64,000 nucleotides of DNA from positions 1-64,000 of the forward strand of contig CAJTOJ010000016.1 of NCBI GenBank assembly GCA_910577665.1, given 5' to 3'. This stretch comes from an uncultured Acetatifactor sp. (GTDB lineage: Bacteria > Bacillota > Clostridia > Lachnospirales > Lachnospiraceae). This document shows positions 36,593-45,334 of the stretch, piece after piece (positions within the stretch are counted from its first letter, which is position 1; each line of letters opens with the position of its first letter). The position numbers and the translations under genes are program-made. Under the pieces are notes generated by a model. That model was not told where the DNA came from, did not search any database, and saw only the letters and a list, made by a program, of their open reading frames with translations.

Positions 36593-38581
36593 TCAATAGC
36601 TTTCATAAGTACTTTTCCAAATATTTTTCTCACAGACAACGCTTTTCCTACCGGAAATGATTTTATGGAACTCCCTGTTTCCAGATCCAGCCTTTTTTCC
36701 CAATCCTCCACCAGACTGGCAGACACCCAGGGCTTTCACCAGACACTGCATATCAGGGAAACGTCTCCCGGGCTCCCGCCTGGTACAGATTGCCGCCACC
36801 TTCCACAGCCTGGCGCGGCATCTTCTCTCCTGGCGTTGTTTTCTCAAGGTTCCTCTCCATATATAGGTTTCCCTGGCCCTGTTCCCAATTGCCGGGCCTT
36901 TATATCTGCTCCGTTTCCGTAGTCTCCAGATCCTGCCTGGAAACTTTTTCCTGTCTCTGTCATGGGGCATTCCATCCTGCTGTCTGTCAGCCTGGAAGCC
37001 ATCCTGCCTCCCGCCAGATCCCCCAAGCATGGCCCATAGAGCCTGCCCCACCCCATATACGTCACTGGCAGGACTTACGCTTCCTGCCATTTCGAACTGC
37101 TCCGGCGCACCAAATCCCGGCGTACCGGCCCTGGCAGCATCCCCTGCTTCCAGCAGGCAGGCGCATCCAAGATCCAGCAGCTTTACCTTTCCGTCCTGCC
37201 GGATCATGATGTTAGCCGGCTTGATATCCCGGAAAAGAACCGCATCCTTCATGGTGTGCAGGTATCGCAGCCCTTCTGCCAGTTCCAATGCCACCTGGGC
37301 AGCCCTTTTGGCAGCAAGACGGCCCTGTCGCCCCAGAAGTACATCCAGGCTGCTGCCAGGCACATATTCCATGGCCAGGCAGCTTCTGTCTCCTTCCTGC
37401 CAGCATTCCTTGTATGCCACAAACAAAGGATGCTCCAGTCTCTGCAGCAGTCTCCCTTCCCTCTCCACCAGTTTTTTCCGGGAGCTGACCTTGCAGGCCA
37501 CAGCCTCTCCACCCTCTTTCTTTCTGGCCAGATAGACCCTGGAAAAAGCCCCCTGGCCCAGGAAACGGTACACCCTGTAACCGCGGCGCTCCAGAAACGC
37601 CCCATCCTCCTTCTGGCACGCTCCAGACCAAGAGGCTCCCGATCCAGCATGTACATGGATGCATGACGGTCCTGCTCCTGCCAGGCATCTCTTCAGAGTC
37701 GCCCTTTTTGTCTCCCCCTTACACACACTCTCCTTTTCCCGGCCTTCCGGTTCCGCAAATGTTCCTTTCCCCTGTCTCAGATACAGCAGCACAGCTCCCA
37801 TATCCGTTTCCCCCATTGCTGCTCCACAGCTTCCCAGTTCCTCAAGACGGCGCTTTGCCTGCTCCTGTGTCCATACCTCTCCCACGGACAGACATTCGCT
37901 TCCATTTTCCCCTGTTGCTGTCCTTCCAAAAGATTCTGTGGCAAGCAGAAGCCCTGCGTTGTGTTCTAACATCCCCCTTTGCAGATACAGTTTTCCCTGA
38001 TTCTGCATTTCCTCATCCGTCCCCTGCTTCACATGATGTATCTCTTTCGGATGACCTGGCATCTTCGGATGTCCCTTGTCACAGTCTGGCGTAATCTTAT
38101 GGGCATGTCCTCTGCCGAATCCCATATTCAGCAAATGGATTTCCACCAATCCCCTTGAAAACAACAGCACATGCTCCCCCACCCCCAGAAAACCAGCTAC
38201 ATCTATGTTCCCTTCCCAGTTCCCATTAACCCTGCTCCCCAAAAGTTCGCTGTGGATTTCGTCCATCAAGGAAAGCAGTTCCTTCTCCAGTCTCGCAAGC
38301 CACCTCTCTGGCTGGCAAGCCATCTCACGCCAGGGCAGGTTCCGCTGCCATTGCAGCATTCGCCCTGTCAGGTAGGCCCCTGCTCTTTCGGCGCCCCTGC
38401 CACCCCCCAGGCACGCAAAGCACAGGGGAATCCCTTTCCAACTATACTGTACCAGAACCAGGGAATTCCGGTTGCCCAGACTGCCCTCCTTGGGACTTGC
38501 ACTGCTGCCACACGCTGCCTGCTCCTGCCCCTGGATATCCCGTTCCTTCTGTTGCCAGTAAAACCCCGTAACATACTTCAT
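36593..38581 (-). CDS. PP2C-like / Ser-Thr protein kinase fusion
   Basis: 662 aa. The N-terminal about 270 residues resemble a PP2C-type phosphatase that has lost its metal site: the DGMGG region reads LGGGRGAERAGAYL (58-71). A Ser/Thr kinase follows: glycine loop GQGAFSRVY (342-350), Lys364, catalytic FRDIKPAN (HRD changed to FRD, Asp452), DLG in place of DFG (470-472) and GAPEQ (491-495). The segment after about residue 525 is basic and low in clear motifs. There are no membrane helices or PASTA repeats. It starts 11 bp after the lipoprotein gene, so the two are probably cotranscribed and may act together. Confidence 0.8.
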   Translation of the reverse strand: MKYVTGFYWQQKERDIQGQEQAACGSSASPKEGSLGNRNSLVLVQYSWKGIPLCFACLGGGRGAERAGAYLTGRMLQWQRNLPWREMACQPERWLARLEKELLSLMDEIHSELLGSRVNGNWEGNIDVAGFLGVGEHVLLFSRGLVEIHLLNMGFGRGHAHKITPDCDKGHPKMPGHPKEIHHVKQGTDEEMQNQGKLYLQRGMLEHNAGLLLATESFGRTATGENGSECLSVGEVWTQEQAKRRLEELGSCGAAMGETDMGAVLLYLRQGKGTFAEPEGREKESVCKGETKRATLKRCLAGAGPSCIHVHAGSGASWSGACQKEDGAFLERRGYRVYRFLGQGAFSRVYLARKKEGGEAVACKVSSRKKLVEREGRLLQRLEHPLFVAYKECWQEGDRSCLAMEYVPGSSLDVLLGRQGRLAAKRAAQVALELAEGLRYLHTMKDAVLFRDIKPANIMIRQDGKVKLLDLGCACLLEAGDAARAGTPGFGAPEQFEMAGSVSPASDVYGVGQALWAMLGGSGGRQDGFQADRQQDGMPHDRDRKKFPGRIWRLRKRSRYKGPAIGNRARETYIWRGTLRKQRQERRCRARLWKVAAICTRREPGRRFPDMQCLVKALGVCQSGGGLGKKAGSGNREFHKIISGRKSVVCEKNIWKSTYESY

Positions 38582-38592
38582 AGACCGATCCG

Positions 38593-39507
38593 TCAGTCTC
38601 CCTCAGAATAAATAACAGGAATACTGATATCTACTGTGTCCACCTCCTCGAAATCTTTCTGGATTGTCATAATGAAAGAAATATTCCTGCTGTCTGCTCC
38701 TGACTCATGGAGCGCAACCAGATCCGCCCTCTCAAAATTAACGCTAAACTCCAGCGGATCTGCCGCCTCAACATTATTTCCCTCATGCTCATACAGCATT
38801 TCACCATTCACACATATATTATCAAATTTCAAACCAAGCACATCAAAATCCGTTTCCCCGGTACTTTCACAATACACTGCTATCCCGTCATTATTCGTAA
38901 TATATGCATTCCTCACATACTCACATATTATCTGACCAGGCACTGTAATACGCAAACCGTTTCCATTATATATTTCCATTTCTTCTACAACAGATTTACG
39001 TGTTATTGTCTCCGGCGTTATATCCTCAGACGCAATCTCCCGTGTCTGAAAGGTTAACAAAAGAGTCTCTCCTTCATCCCCGCTGTCACCGGTCTCCCTG
39101 GCGGTGGCCTCCAGGACAATTTCTGCACAGCCCTCCATTGACTCGTCTATAAACACCGTTTCCTCGTAGACATCCCCCGCTTTCACTTTTGGAGACCAAT
39201 AATCCGGGAACCACAACTCGTCTGACACCGGCTTCCCATCCAGAGAAAGCTTCTGCCAATTGACCTGGATCTCCATGTTCTCAGACACATTCGCAACTTT
39301 CAGGTATAATTTCGTCCGCCCAGAATCAAGTTCCATCCTGTCTGCAGTCACATCCAGCGCCTCAGCGCAGGATGTCTTAGCCTCTTCCCGGCTTTTCGTA
39401 TCTTCCACTTTATCCGCTGGTTCCATAGAAACCACATCCGCCGCATTATCCCCGGAACATCCTGCCATGCCCGCTGCCAGCATAATCGTCAGCAGGGATA
39501 TTCCCAT
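38593..39507 (-). CDS. Lipoprotein of unknown function, with an upstream nonsense codon
   Basis: 304 aa from the ATG at 39507. The signal peptide is GISLLTIMLAAG with lipobox MAGC; the rest is an acidic, beta-rich extracellular domain with no recognised family. The strong ribosome site (AGGAGG, 39539-39544) is placed for an ATG at 39528, which reads MKKWK, then a TAG stop (39511-39513), then continues in frame as SMGISLL. A mutated sixth codon is the simplest reading, leaving weak reinitiation at 39507. Base composition is more AT-rich than the flanking genes. It precedes the kinase gene by 11 bp. Confidence 0.7.
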   Translation of the reverse strand: MGISLLTIMLAAGMAGCSGDNAADVVSMEPADKVEDTKSREEAKTSCAEALDVTADRMELDSGRTKLYLKVANVSENMEIQVNWQKLSLDGKPVSDELWFPDYWSPKVKAGDVYEETVFIDESMEGCAEIVLEATARETGDSGDEGETLLLTFQTREIASEDITPETITRKSVVEEMEIYNGNGLRITVPGQIICEYVRNAYITNNDGIAVYCESTGETDFDVLGLKFDNICVNGEMLYEHEGNNVEAADPLEFSVNFERADLVALHESGADSRNISFIMTIQKDFEEVDTVDISIPVIYSEGD

Positions 39508-39741
39508 ACTCTATTTCCACTTCTTCATTGTACATTTTCCTCCTTTTCTACATGTCTGTCAGCCATCTCCCGCATGAACATACTGTGTCCGGATTCTGTC
39601 TGCCACTGTTTTGCCCACCACAAAAAGCACTAATATACCGCCACACATTTTCTATTTTATCTGGTTATGACATTGAATCCCTGTCAGATCACAGATCATC
39701 TAGATTTTCCTTCTGATACATAGACATGTTTTTGTATAAAT

Positions 39742-39769
39742 AGAATAGCACTTCTGAACATATTGTCAA
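39742..39769 (-). promoter_or_regulatory. Promoter of the lipoprotein-kinase unit
   Basis: TTGACA (39769-39764), a 16-bp spacer and TATTCT (39747-39742). The leader to the ribosome site is about 190 nt. The rest of the interval 39545-39741 is AT-rich, without a recognised feature. Confidence 0.65.
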
Positions 39770-39891
39770 TACCTGGACTTTCTTTATGTCTTTTTATACC
39801 CAGAAGCTGCCAGGCCTCTACATACCACCCAGCACCAGTATTCCCACAAGCAGCAGCACGTCACCGGCTGCTGCTTTCCTTCTGCTCTACA

Positions 39892-40962
39892 TTATTTTGC
39901 GAATATATTCACCAGGTCATTGAAGAAGATCACCACCATCAGCACCATGAAGAACATCAGTCCTATAAAATGGACCATGCCCTCCTTCTCCGGCGGCACC
40001 GGCTTGCCCCGGATCACCTCCAGCAACAGGAACACCAGCCTGCCCCCATCCAGGGCCGGCACCGGCAGTAGGTTCAGGATCCCTAAGTTCACGGACAGCA
40101 GCAGGGTGATATTCAGCATATTCAGCACCACACTCTGCCATCCATATTCCTTGGCCTGGTCGTAAGTCTTGCCCACCACATTCACGGCGATCCCCACCGG
40201 TCCCGCCACATCCTGTCTGCCTACCCTGCCCTGGAAAAGCATTCCCAGGCTCTTGTAAGTACTATTCACAGAATAGCGGATCTGGTACCAGGTATACTTG
40301 AAGGTATCCAGCCCCTTGGGCACAATGGCATCTTCCCCACTGTTCACTATGCCAATCAGATATCTGGCTGCCGCTTCATCATACTGAGGCGTCAAGGTAG
40401 CAGTCCGCTTCTCCCCCCCTCTCTCATACACCACTTCCAGGTCACCGCCGCGGTAACTGGCCAGCATGTATAACTGCACGTCATCATACAGGTACATCTT
40501 CTCCCCGTTTAAGGAGAGAATGACATCACCTGCCTGGAGACCGGCAGCCTGCGCGCCGCCACCCTCTGACACCTGGGAGATGGTGGGCGTCCGGATGACC
40601 ATGGACATATTCACCATGATAAAGGCAATCACAAAAGCCAGGATAAAATTGAATACAGGTCCCGCCACCACAGTGGATATCCTGCCCCATACACTGGCCC
40701 GCAGGAACGAACCTTCTCCAGGTTCTTCCCCCTCCTTCTGGGCCAGCCCGTCCTCACCCTCAAACATACAGGCTCCACCGATGGGAAACATCTTCAAGGA
40801 ATATTTGGTACCGCCCTTTTTGACGGAGAAAATACTGGGTCCCATCCCCACGGCAAATTCTACCACATGGATACCGTTGGCTTTCGCCAGGAGAAAATGT
40901 CCAAATTCATGTGCGATCACCACCACCCCGAATATGAGGATAAATAAAATCAATGTCATCAT
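39892..40962 (-). CDS. rseP: Site-2 intramembrane metalloprotease RseP/RasP
   Basis: 356 aa. Zinc-binding HEFGH at 18-22 in the first membrane helix, a PDZ domain (about 120-200, with AGLQAGDVILSLNG), and the third zinc ligand in PALDGGR. It cleaves membrane anti-sigma factors and signal peptides; the ECF anti-sigma protein at 17172-18005 is a candidate client (inference). Its ATG overlaps the dxr stop as ATGA. Last gene of the pyrH-to-rseP group. Confidence 0.95.
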   Translation of the reverse strand: MMTLILFILIFGVVVIAHEFGHFLLAKANGIHVVEFAVGMGPSIFSVKKGGTKYSLKMFPIGGACMFEGEDGLAQKEGEEPGEGSFLRASVWGRISTVVAGPVFNFILAFVIAFIMVNMSMVIRTPTISQVSEGGGAQAAGLQAGDVILSLNGEKMYLYDDVQLYMLASYRGGDLEVVYERGGEKRTATLTPQYDEAAARYLIGIVNSGEDAIVPKGLDTFKYTWYQIRYSVNSTYKSLGMLFQGRVGRQDVAGPVGIAVNVVGKTYDQAKEYGWQSVVLNMLNITLLLSVNLGILNLLPVPALDGGRLVFLLLEVIRGKPVPPEKEGMVHFIGLMFFMVLMVVIFFNDLVNIFAK

Positions 40963-42110
40963 TTCCTGCTGATCCTTCCTGCTATATATTCATAAGTCTC
41001 CTGTTCTGCTGCCAGGATCTCCTCCACCCCCGGCTCCCGCACTACCCGGTGATGCCCCATGGCTTCCCCGATCAGTTCCGATATCTGCAGATAGGCGATT
41101 TTCCTGTCCAGAAACAGTCCCACTGCCCTCTCATTGGCTGCATTGTAGACAGTGGGCATACTCCCCCCTGCCCGGGCAGCTTCATAGGCGAGCCGCAGGC
41201 CGTCAAATGTATCCGGATCCGGTTTTTCAAAGGTCATCTGCCCCAGGGTAAAGAAGTCCACCCGTCCGCCTGCCATAGACCTTCTGTCCGGGTAAAACAA
41301 TGCATACTGGATGGGCAGTTTCATATCGGGAACCCCCATCTGTGCCATAATGGCCCCATCCACGAACTGGACCGCTGAATGGAGGATGCTCTGTGGATGT
41401 ACCAGCACCTGGATCCTGTCAAGCTCCACCCCGAACAGCCACCTGGCCTCCATGACCTCCAGCCCCTTGTTCACCAGAGTGGACGAATCTATGGTAATCT
41501 TCCTTCCCATGGACCAGTTAGGGTGCCTCAGGGCATCTTCCACCTGGACGTGAGCCAATGCTTCCCTGGTCCAGCCCCTGAACGGCCCTCCGGAAGCGGT
41601 CAGCAGTATCTTCTCGATTTTATCCGCCGGTTCCCCGTTCAAGGACTGGAAGATGGCACTGTGTTCGCTGTCCACAGGCAGGATAGACACCCCATATTTC
41701 TTTGCCAGAGGTATAATGATATGTCCTGCTGTCACCAGGGTCTCCTTGTTGGCCAGGGCAATATCCTTCCCCGCCTGGATGGCGGCAATTGTGGGCCTGA
41801 TACCAATCATGCCCACAATTGCCGTCACCAATACCTGGCTTTCAGGCCAGGTTGCCATTTCCAGAAGTCCTTCCATGCCGGATGCAATCTTCACATCCAG
41901 GTCAGCCACTCTCTCCTGCAGGTCCCGGGCCTCCTTTTCGCCCCACATGCCAGCTATTTCCGGATGAAACTCCCTGATCTGTGCCTCCATCTTCTCCACA
42001 CTGCTTCCCGCAGCCAGTGCTACCACCTGCAGGTCTGCATTGCCACGCACCACCTCCAGGGTCTGGGTGCCGATGGATCCTGTGGATCCTAATATCGCAA
42101 TCTTTTTCAT
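40959..42110 (-). CDS. dxr: 1-deoxy-D-xylulose 5-phosphate reductoisomerase
   Basis: 383 aa NADPH-dependent enzyme committing DXP to MEP-pathway isoprenoids. GSTGSIGTQTLEV binds NADPH; ALANKETLVTAG, PVDSEHSAIFQ and TASGGPFRG form the metal and substrate site; LVHPQSILHSAVQF follows. It links isoprenoid precursor supply with uppS two genes upstream. It overlaps rseP by 4 bp and lies 97 bp after cdsA. Confidence 0.97.
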   Translation of the reverse strand: MKKIAILGSTGSIGTQTLEVVRGNADLQVVALAAGSSVEKMEAQIREFHPEIAGMWGEKEARDLQERVADLDVKIASGMEGLLEMATWPESQVLVTAIVGMIGIRPTIAAIQAGKDIALANKETLVTAGHIIIPLAKKYGVSILPVDSEHSAIFQSLNGEPADKIEKILLTASGGPFRGWTREALAHVQVEDALRHPNWSMGRKITIDSSTLVNKGLEVMEARWLFGVELDRIQVLVHPQSILHSAVQFVDGAIMAQMGVPDMKLPIQYALFYPDRRSMAGGRVDFFTLGQMTFEKPDPDTFDGLRLAYEAARAGGSMPTVYNAANERAVGLFLDRKIAYLQISELIGEAMGHHRVVREPGVEEILAAEQETYEYIAGRISRK

Positions 42111-42207
42111 TCTGTCTCCTGTTCACCTCTGCACTGTAGAACAAATACTTCCCATGACGCTGCCGTTCAAAAGCCCGCACCAGGACATGCATGTCCTGGC
42201 ACATGTT

Positions 42208-43032
42208 TCATGCCGCCAGCAAAAGCAGGGCCAGGAAATATGTCATAGGCGCAGTTACAATCATACTGTCAAAGCGATCCATGATACCTCCATGTCCGGG
42301 TATCAGCTTCCCATAGTCCTTGATCCGGGCATTGCGTTTGATGGCAGAGGCTGCCAGGTCTCCCACCATGCTCATGACAGCACCTGCCCCACAGATCAGC
42401 GCAATGATCCAGCTCACCGTCTGTTCCGGAAAAGCGGCTTCCACAAAAAAATGCCCGTACAGCCAGCCAATCAAAGCCGCGCCAAGCACACCGCCGATAC
42501 AGCCTTCCAGGGATTTCTTGGGACTGAGTTGTGGAAATATCTTCTTTCTGCCAATCAGTTTGCCCACTACATAGGCACAGGTGTCACAGCCCCAGGAGCT
42601 GATAAGGATCATCCACACCACATACAGTCCCTGGTTCCCCATTCTGGTCTGATACACGAAAGACAACATCACAGGGGCATACAGGAAGGCAAATACCGCC
42701 GCCATCACCTGTCCCGCCTGGTATCTGGGGAACACCACCACATAGGCAAACATTTCCAGCAGGAAAAATCCCACAATACACATGAGGGAGAAAATATCGC
42801 TTCCGCCCATATATAGAATGGCATAATAGGTGGTAGTTGCTGCTATCCCCAGCCACTCCAGGCCGTTTAATCCCCTTTCCTTTGTGGCACAGCCTGTAGC
42901 CTTTGTCAGCTCCCGGAAAGCAACCATGGAAATTGCCCAGAGAACCAGGGCCAGAGGGATCCCTCCATATCCCATTGCCCCAAGGGCAATGACCACCAAC
43001 ACCACACCACTGGCCAGTCTGGTCACAAACAT
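42208..43032 (-). CDS. cdsA: Phosphatidate cytidylyltransferase
   Basis: 274 aa, about eight membrane helices. It makes CDP-diacylglycerol, the precursor used by PgsA (encoded at 56715-57278). The family signature near the C-terminus is present (SAIKRNARIKDYGKLIPGHG followed by GIMDRFDS). AAGGAGGG precedes the ATG, which is 4 bp beyond the uppS stop. Confidence 0.96.
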   Translation of the reverse strand: MFVTRLASGVVLVVIALGAMGYGGIPLALVLWAISMVAFRELTKATGCATKERGLNGLEWLGIAATTTYYAILYMGGSDIFSLMCIVGFFLLEMFAYVVVFPRYQAGQVMAAVFAFLYAPVMLSFVYQTRMGNQGLYVVWMILISSWGCDTCAYVVGKLIGRKKIFPQLSPKKSLEGCIGGVLGAALIGWLYGHFFVEAAFPEQTVSWIIALICGAGAVMSMVGDLAASAIKRNARIKDYGKLIPGHGGIMDRFDSMIVTAPMTYFLALLLLAA

Positions 43033-43036
43033 AAGC

Positions 43037-43756
43037 CTATCCCTCCTTCAAACCACCGTACCTTCTGTCCCTATGATTATATGCCTCCACGGCTTTTATC
43101 AATTCTTCCTTTGTGAAATCGGGCCAGGCCACCGGTGTCACATAGAACTCTGTGTAGGCAAGCTGCCACAACAGGAAATTGGATATCCGCTGTTCATTGC
43201 AGGTGCGGATCAGCAGATCCGGTGCAGGTATATCGCAGGTATCCAGTGCTGCTTCAATCTTTCCCTCATCTATATCCCATGGGGAAAGCTCCCCTGTCTC
43301 CACCTGCCTGGCCAGCTTCCGGAATGCCCGCACCAGCTCATCCCGTCCTCCATAATTGATGGCTATCTGGAAATGAAGGCCGTCATTGTCTTTCGTTGCC
43401 TGTTCCAGTTCCTCAATCCGGATCCGTACATCTTCATCCAGCCTGGATTTCTCTCCCAGAACCCGGACACACATACGGTTCTTCTCCGCTGTTTTCAGAC
43501 AGGTTTTCATATAATTGCGCAGAAGCTTCATCAGCGCATCCACTTCCTCTTTCGGCCGGTTCCAGTTCTCCGTGGAAAAAGCATATACCGTGAGATACTG
43601 GATCCCCATCCTGTAAGCCTCCTCACAGATGACTTCCACCGTTTTTGCCCCCTGCACATGCCCATAATTGCGGGGCATTCCTTTGGACCTCGCCCATCTG
43701 CCGTTCCCATCCAGAATGATTGCCACATGCCGTGGCATTTTCAGTCCATCCGCCAT
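43037..43756 (-). CDS. uppS: Undecaprenyl diphosphate synthase (cis-prenyltransferase)
   Basis: 239 aa. It builds the C55 lipid carrier for cell wall synthesis. AIILDGNGRWA holds the catalytic Asp; ENWNRPKEEV, NYGGRDELVRA, and the C-terminal PDLLIRTCNEQRISNFLLWQ and EFYVTPVAWPDF are typical. In the family motif RTSGE..S, this protein has RTCNE. The ribosome site is poor; an ATG at Met7 (MPRHVAII) is an alternative start. A 169-bp gap to frr contains a GGGGAG/CTCCCC dyad. Confidence 0.93.
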   Translation of the reverse strand: MADGLKMPRHVAIILDGNGRWARSKGMPRNYGHVQGAKTVEVICEEAYRMGIQYLTVYAFSTENWNRPKEEVDALMKLLRNYMKTCLKTAEKNRMCVRVLGEKSRLDEDVRIRIEELEQATKDNDGLHFQIAINYGGRDELVRAFRKLARQVETGELSPWDIDEGKIEAALDTCDIPAPDLLIRTCNEQRISNFLLWQLAYTEFYVTPVAWPDFTKEELIKAVEAYNHRDRRYGGLKEG

Positions 43757-43925
43757 GATTCTTATGCATATCCTTTCCCGCAAATCTCAAGGGGAGCGGC
43801 TCCCCACTCCCCTGCATGATTCTTCCTTCGGCTCTCTTCCTGCCAGATGTGGCACAGCCCGGATCCAGGGAAATCTGTCACCCGGTCTGGCACTCTCCTG
43901 CCATTTCCCGGCAGGCTCAAACACA

Positions 43926-44477
43926 TTATACCGTCATAATCTCCTTGGACTTCTCCTCCATCAGGGAGTCCATGTCCTTAACGAATTTATCCGTCAGTTT
44001 CTGGAGCTGTTCCTCCATCTGCTTGATCTCGTCCTCAGATATCTCTGTCTTTCCCAGTTTCTTCAGAAAGTCATTGCCGTCCCTGCGGATGTTGCGGACA
44101 GCCACCTTCCCCTCCTCCGCCTTCTTGCGCACTTCCTTCACCAGATCCTTCCTGCGCTCTTCTGTCAGCTCCGGGAATACCAGTCTGATCACATTGCCAT
44201 CATTGGAAGGATTGATGCCGATGTCAGAGGTCATGATAGCCTTCTCGATCTCCTTGATCAAGGACTTTTCCCAAGGTGCAATCTGGATGATACGGGCCTC
44301 TGGCACCGTCACATTACCCACCTGCTGGATGGGTGTCGGGGTGCCATAATAGTTCACCCTCAGCTTATCCAAAACATGGGGATTGGCACGTCCCGCACGG
44401 ATGGCAGCATAATCCGCCTCCAGAAAACCATATGCTTTCTTCATTTTCTCCTCATACTGCTGTAATCTGGCGTCCAT
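43926..44477 (-). CDS. frr: Ribosome recycling factor
   Basis: 183 aa, typical length. It splits post-termination ribosomes together with EF-G. The two-domain pattern is clear: RAGRANPHVLDKLRVNYYG, TPIQQVGNVTVPEAR, then GINPSNDGNVIRLVFPELTEERRKDLVK. It lies downstream of pyrH, the conserved neighbour. Confidence 0.97.
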   Translation of the reverse strand: MDARLQQYEEKMKKAYGFLEADYAAIRAGRANPHVLDKLRVNYYGTPTPIQQVGNVTVPEARIIQIAPWEKSLIKEIEKAIMTSDIGINPSNDGNVIRLVFPELTEERRKDLVKEVRKKAEEGKVAVRNIRRDGNDFLKKLGKTEISEDEIKQMEEQLQKLTDKFVKDMDSLMEEKSKEIMTV

Positions 44478-44543
44478 ATCATGTCCTCGCTTTCTCTTTA
44501 TAAATTCCTACCTATTTTGGGCATCCCCTGTTACAACAGGATG

Positions 44544-45239
44544 CTACACCAACACCTTCGTTCCCTGGAAATGTCCGCCCACTGCATTCACAATGCTATT
44601 CTCTTCCCCCAGCCCGAACACCCACATAGGCATCCTGTTGTCCCTGGCCAGAATAGAAGCCGTCATATCCACCACCTGCAGATTCCTGGCAATGACTTCT
44701 TCGATTGTGACCTGGCTGTACTTCCTGGCCTCCGGATTCCGGCCTGGGTCATCGTCATATACGCCGTCAATGGACTTTGCCAGCAGAATCACATCTGCCT
44801 CCACTTCTATGGCCCGCAGCACCACTCCTGTATCCGTAGAAAAATAGGGATGTCCGGTCCCTCCTGCGAAGAACACCACCTGTCCTTCCTTGAAGCAGGC
44901 ATTGGCCCGGTCCTTGGAAAACAATTCCGTAAAAGAGCCGCACACAAAGGGGGTCAGAATGCTGGTAGTCATTCCCAGACAGCGAAATATCTCGGATACA
45001 TAGATACAGTTCATGACTGTTGCCAGCATACCAATCTGGTCTGCTTTGGTACGGTCTATATGTTCACTTGTCCTGCCCCGCCAGAAATTACCACCGCCAA
45101 TGACGATCCCCACCTGGATCCCGTCCTCTGTAATCTGCTTCACCTGCCGGGCCACTTTTCTGACAGTGTCCTCGTCAAATCCTGTCTTCCTGTCCCCTGC
45201 AAGGGCCTCGCCGCTAAGCTTCAATACGATTCTCTGCAT
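44544..45239 (-). CDS. pyrH: UMP kinase
   Basis: 231 aa amino-acid-kinase-fold enzyme phosphorylating UMP. LKLSGEAL, VIGGGNFWRGR, FFAGGTGHPYFSTDT and KSIDGVYDDDP are family motifs. AGGGGGT precedes the ATG. The usual upstream rpsB-tsf genes are absent; a polysaccharide deacetylase gene is there instead. A perfect 18-bp palindrome lies 20 bp before the start. Confidence 0.96.
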   Translation of the reverse strand: MQRIVLKLSGEALAGDRKTGFDEDTVRKVARQVKQITEDGIQVGIVIGGGNFWRGRTSEHIDRTKADQIGMLATVMNCIYVSEIFRCLGMTTSILTPFVCGSFTELFSKDRANACFKEGQVVFFAGGTGHPYFSTDTGVVLRAIEVEADVILLAKSIDGVYDDDPGRNPEARKYSQVTIEEVIARNLQVVDMTASILARDNRMPMWVFGLGEENSIVNAVGGHFQGTKVLV

Positions 45240-45258
45240 CTTAATACCCCCTGTGTAT

Positions 45259-45276
45259 TCTGGTATATATACCAGA
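45259..45276. promoter_or_regulatory. 18-bp perfect palindrome before pyrH
   Basis: TCTGGTATATATACCAGA, centred 28 bp upstream of the pyrH ATG. It could be an operator or an RNA hairpin. No regulator is assigned. Confidence 0.45.
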
Positions 45277-45334
45277 CATCCAACGCGTTTATTCCGGGAT
45301 TTCCTGCCACAAAAACTTCTCTCCCGGGGATTGC

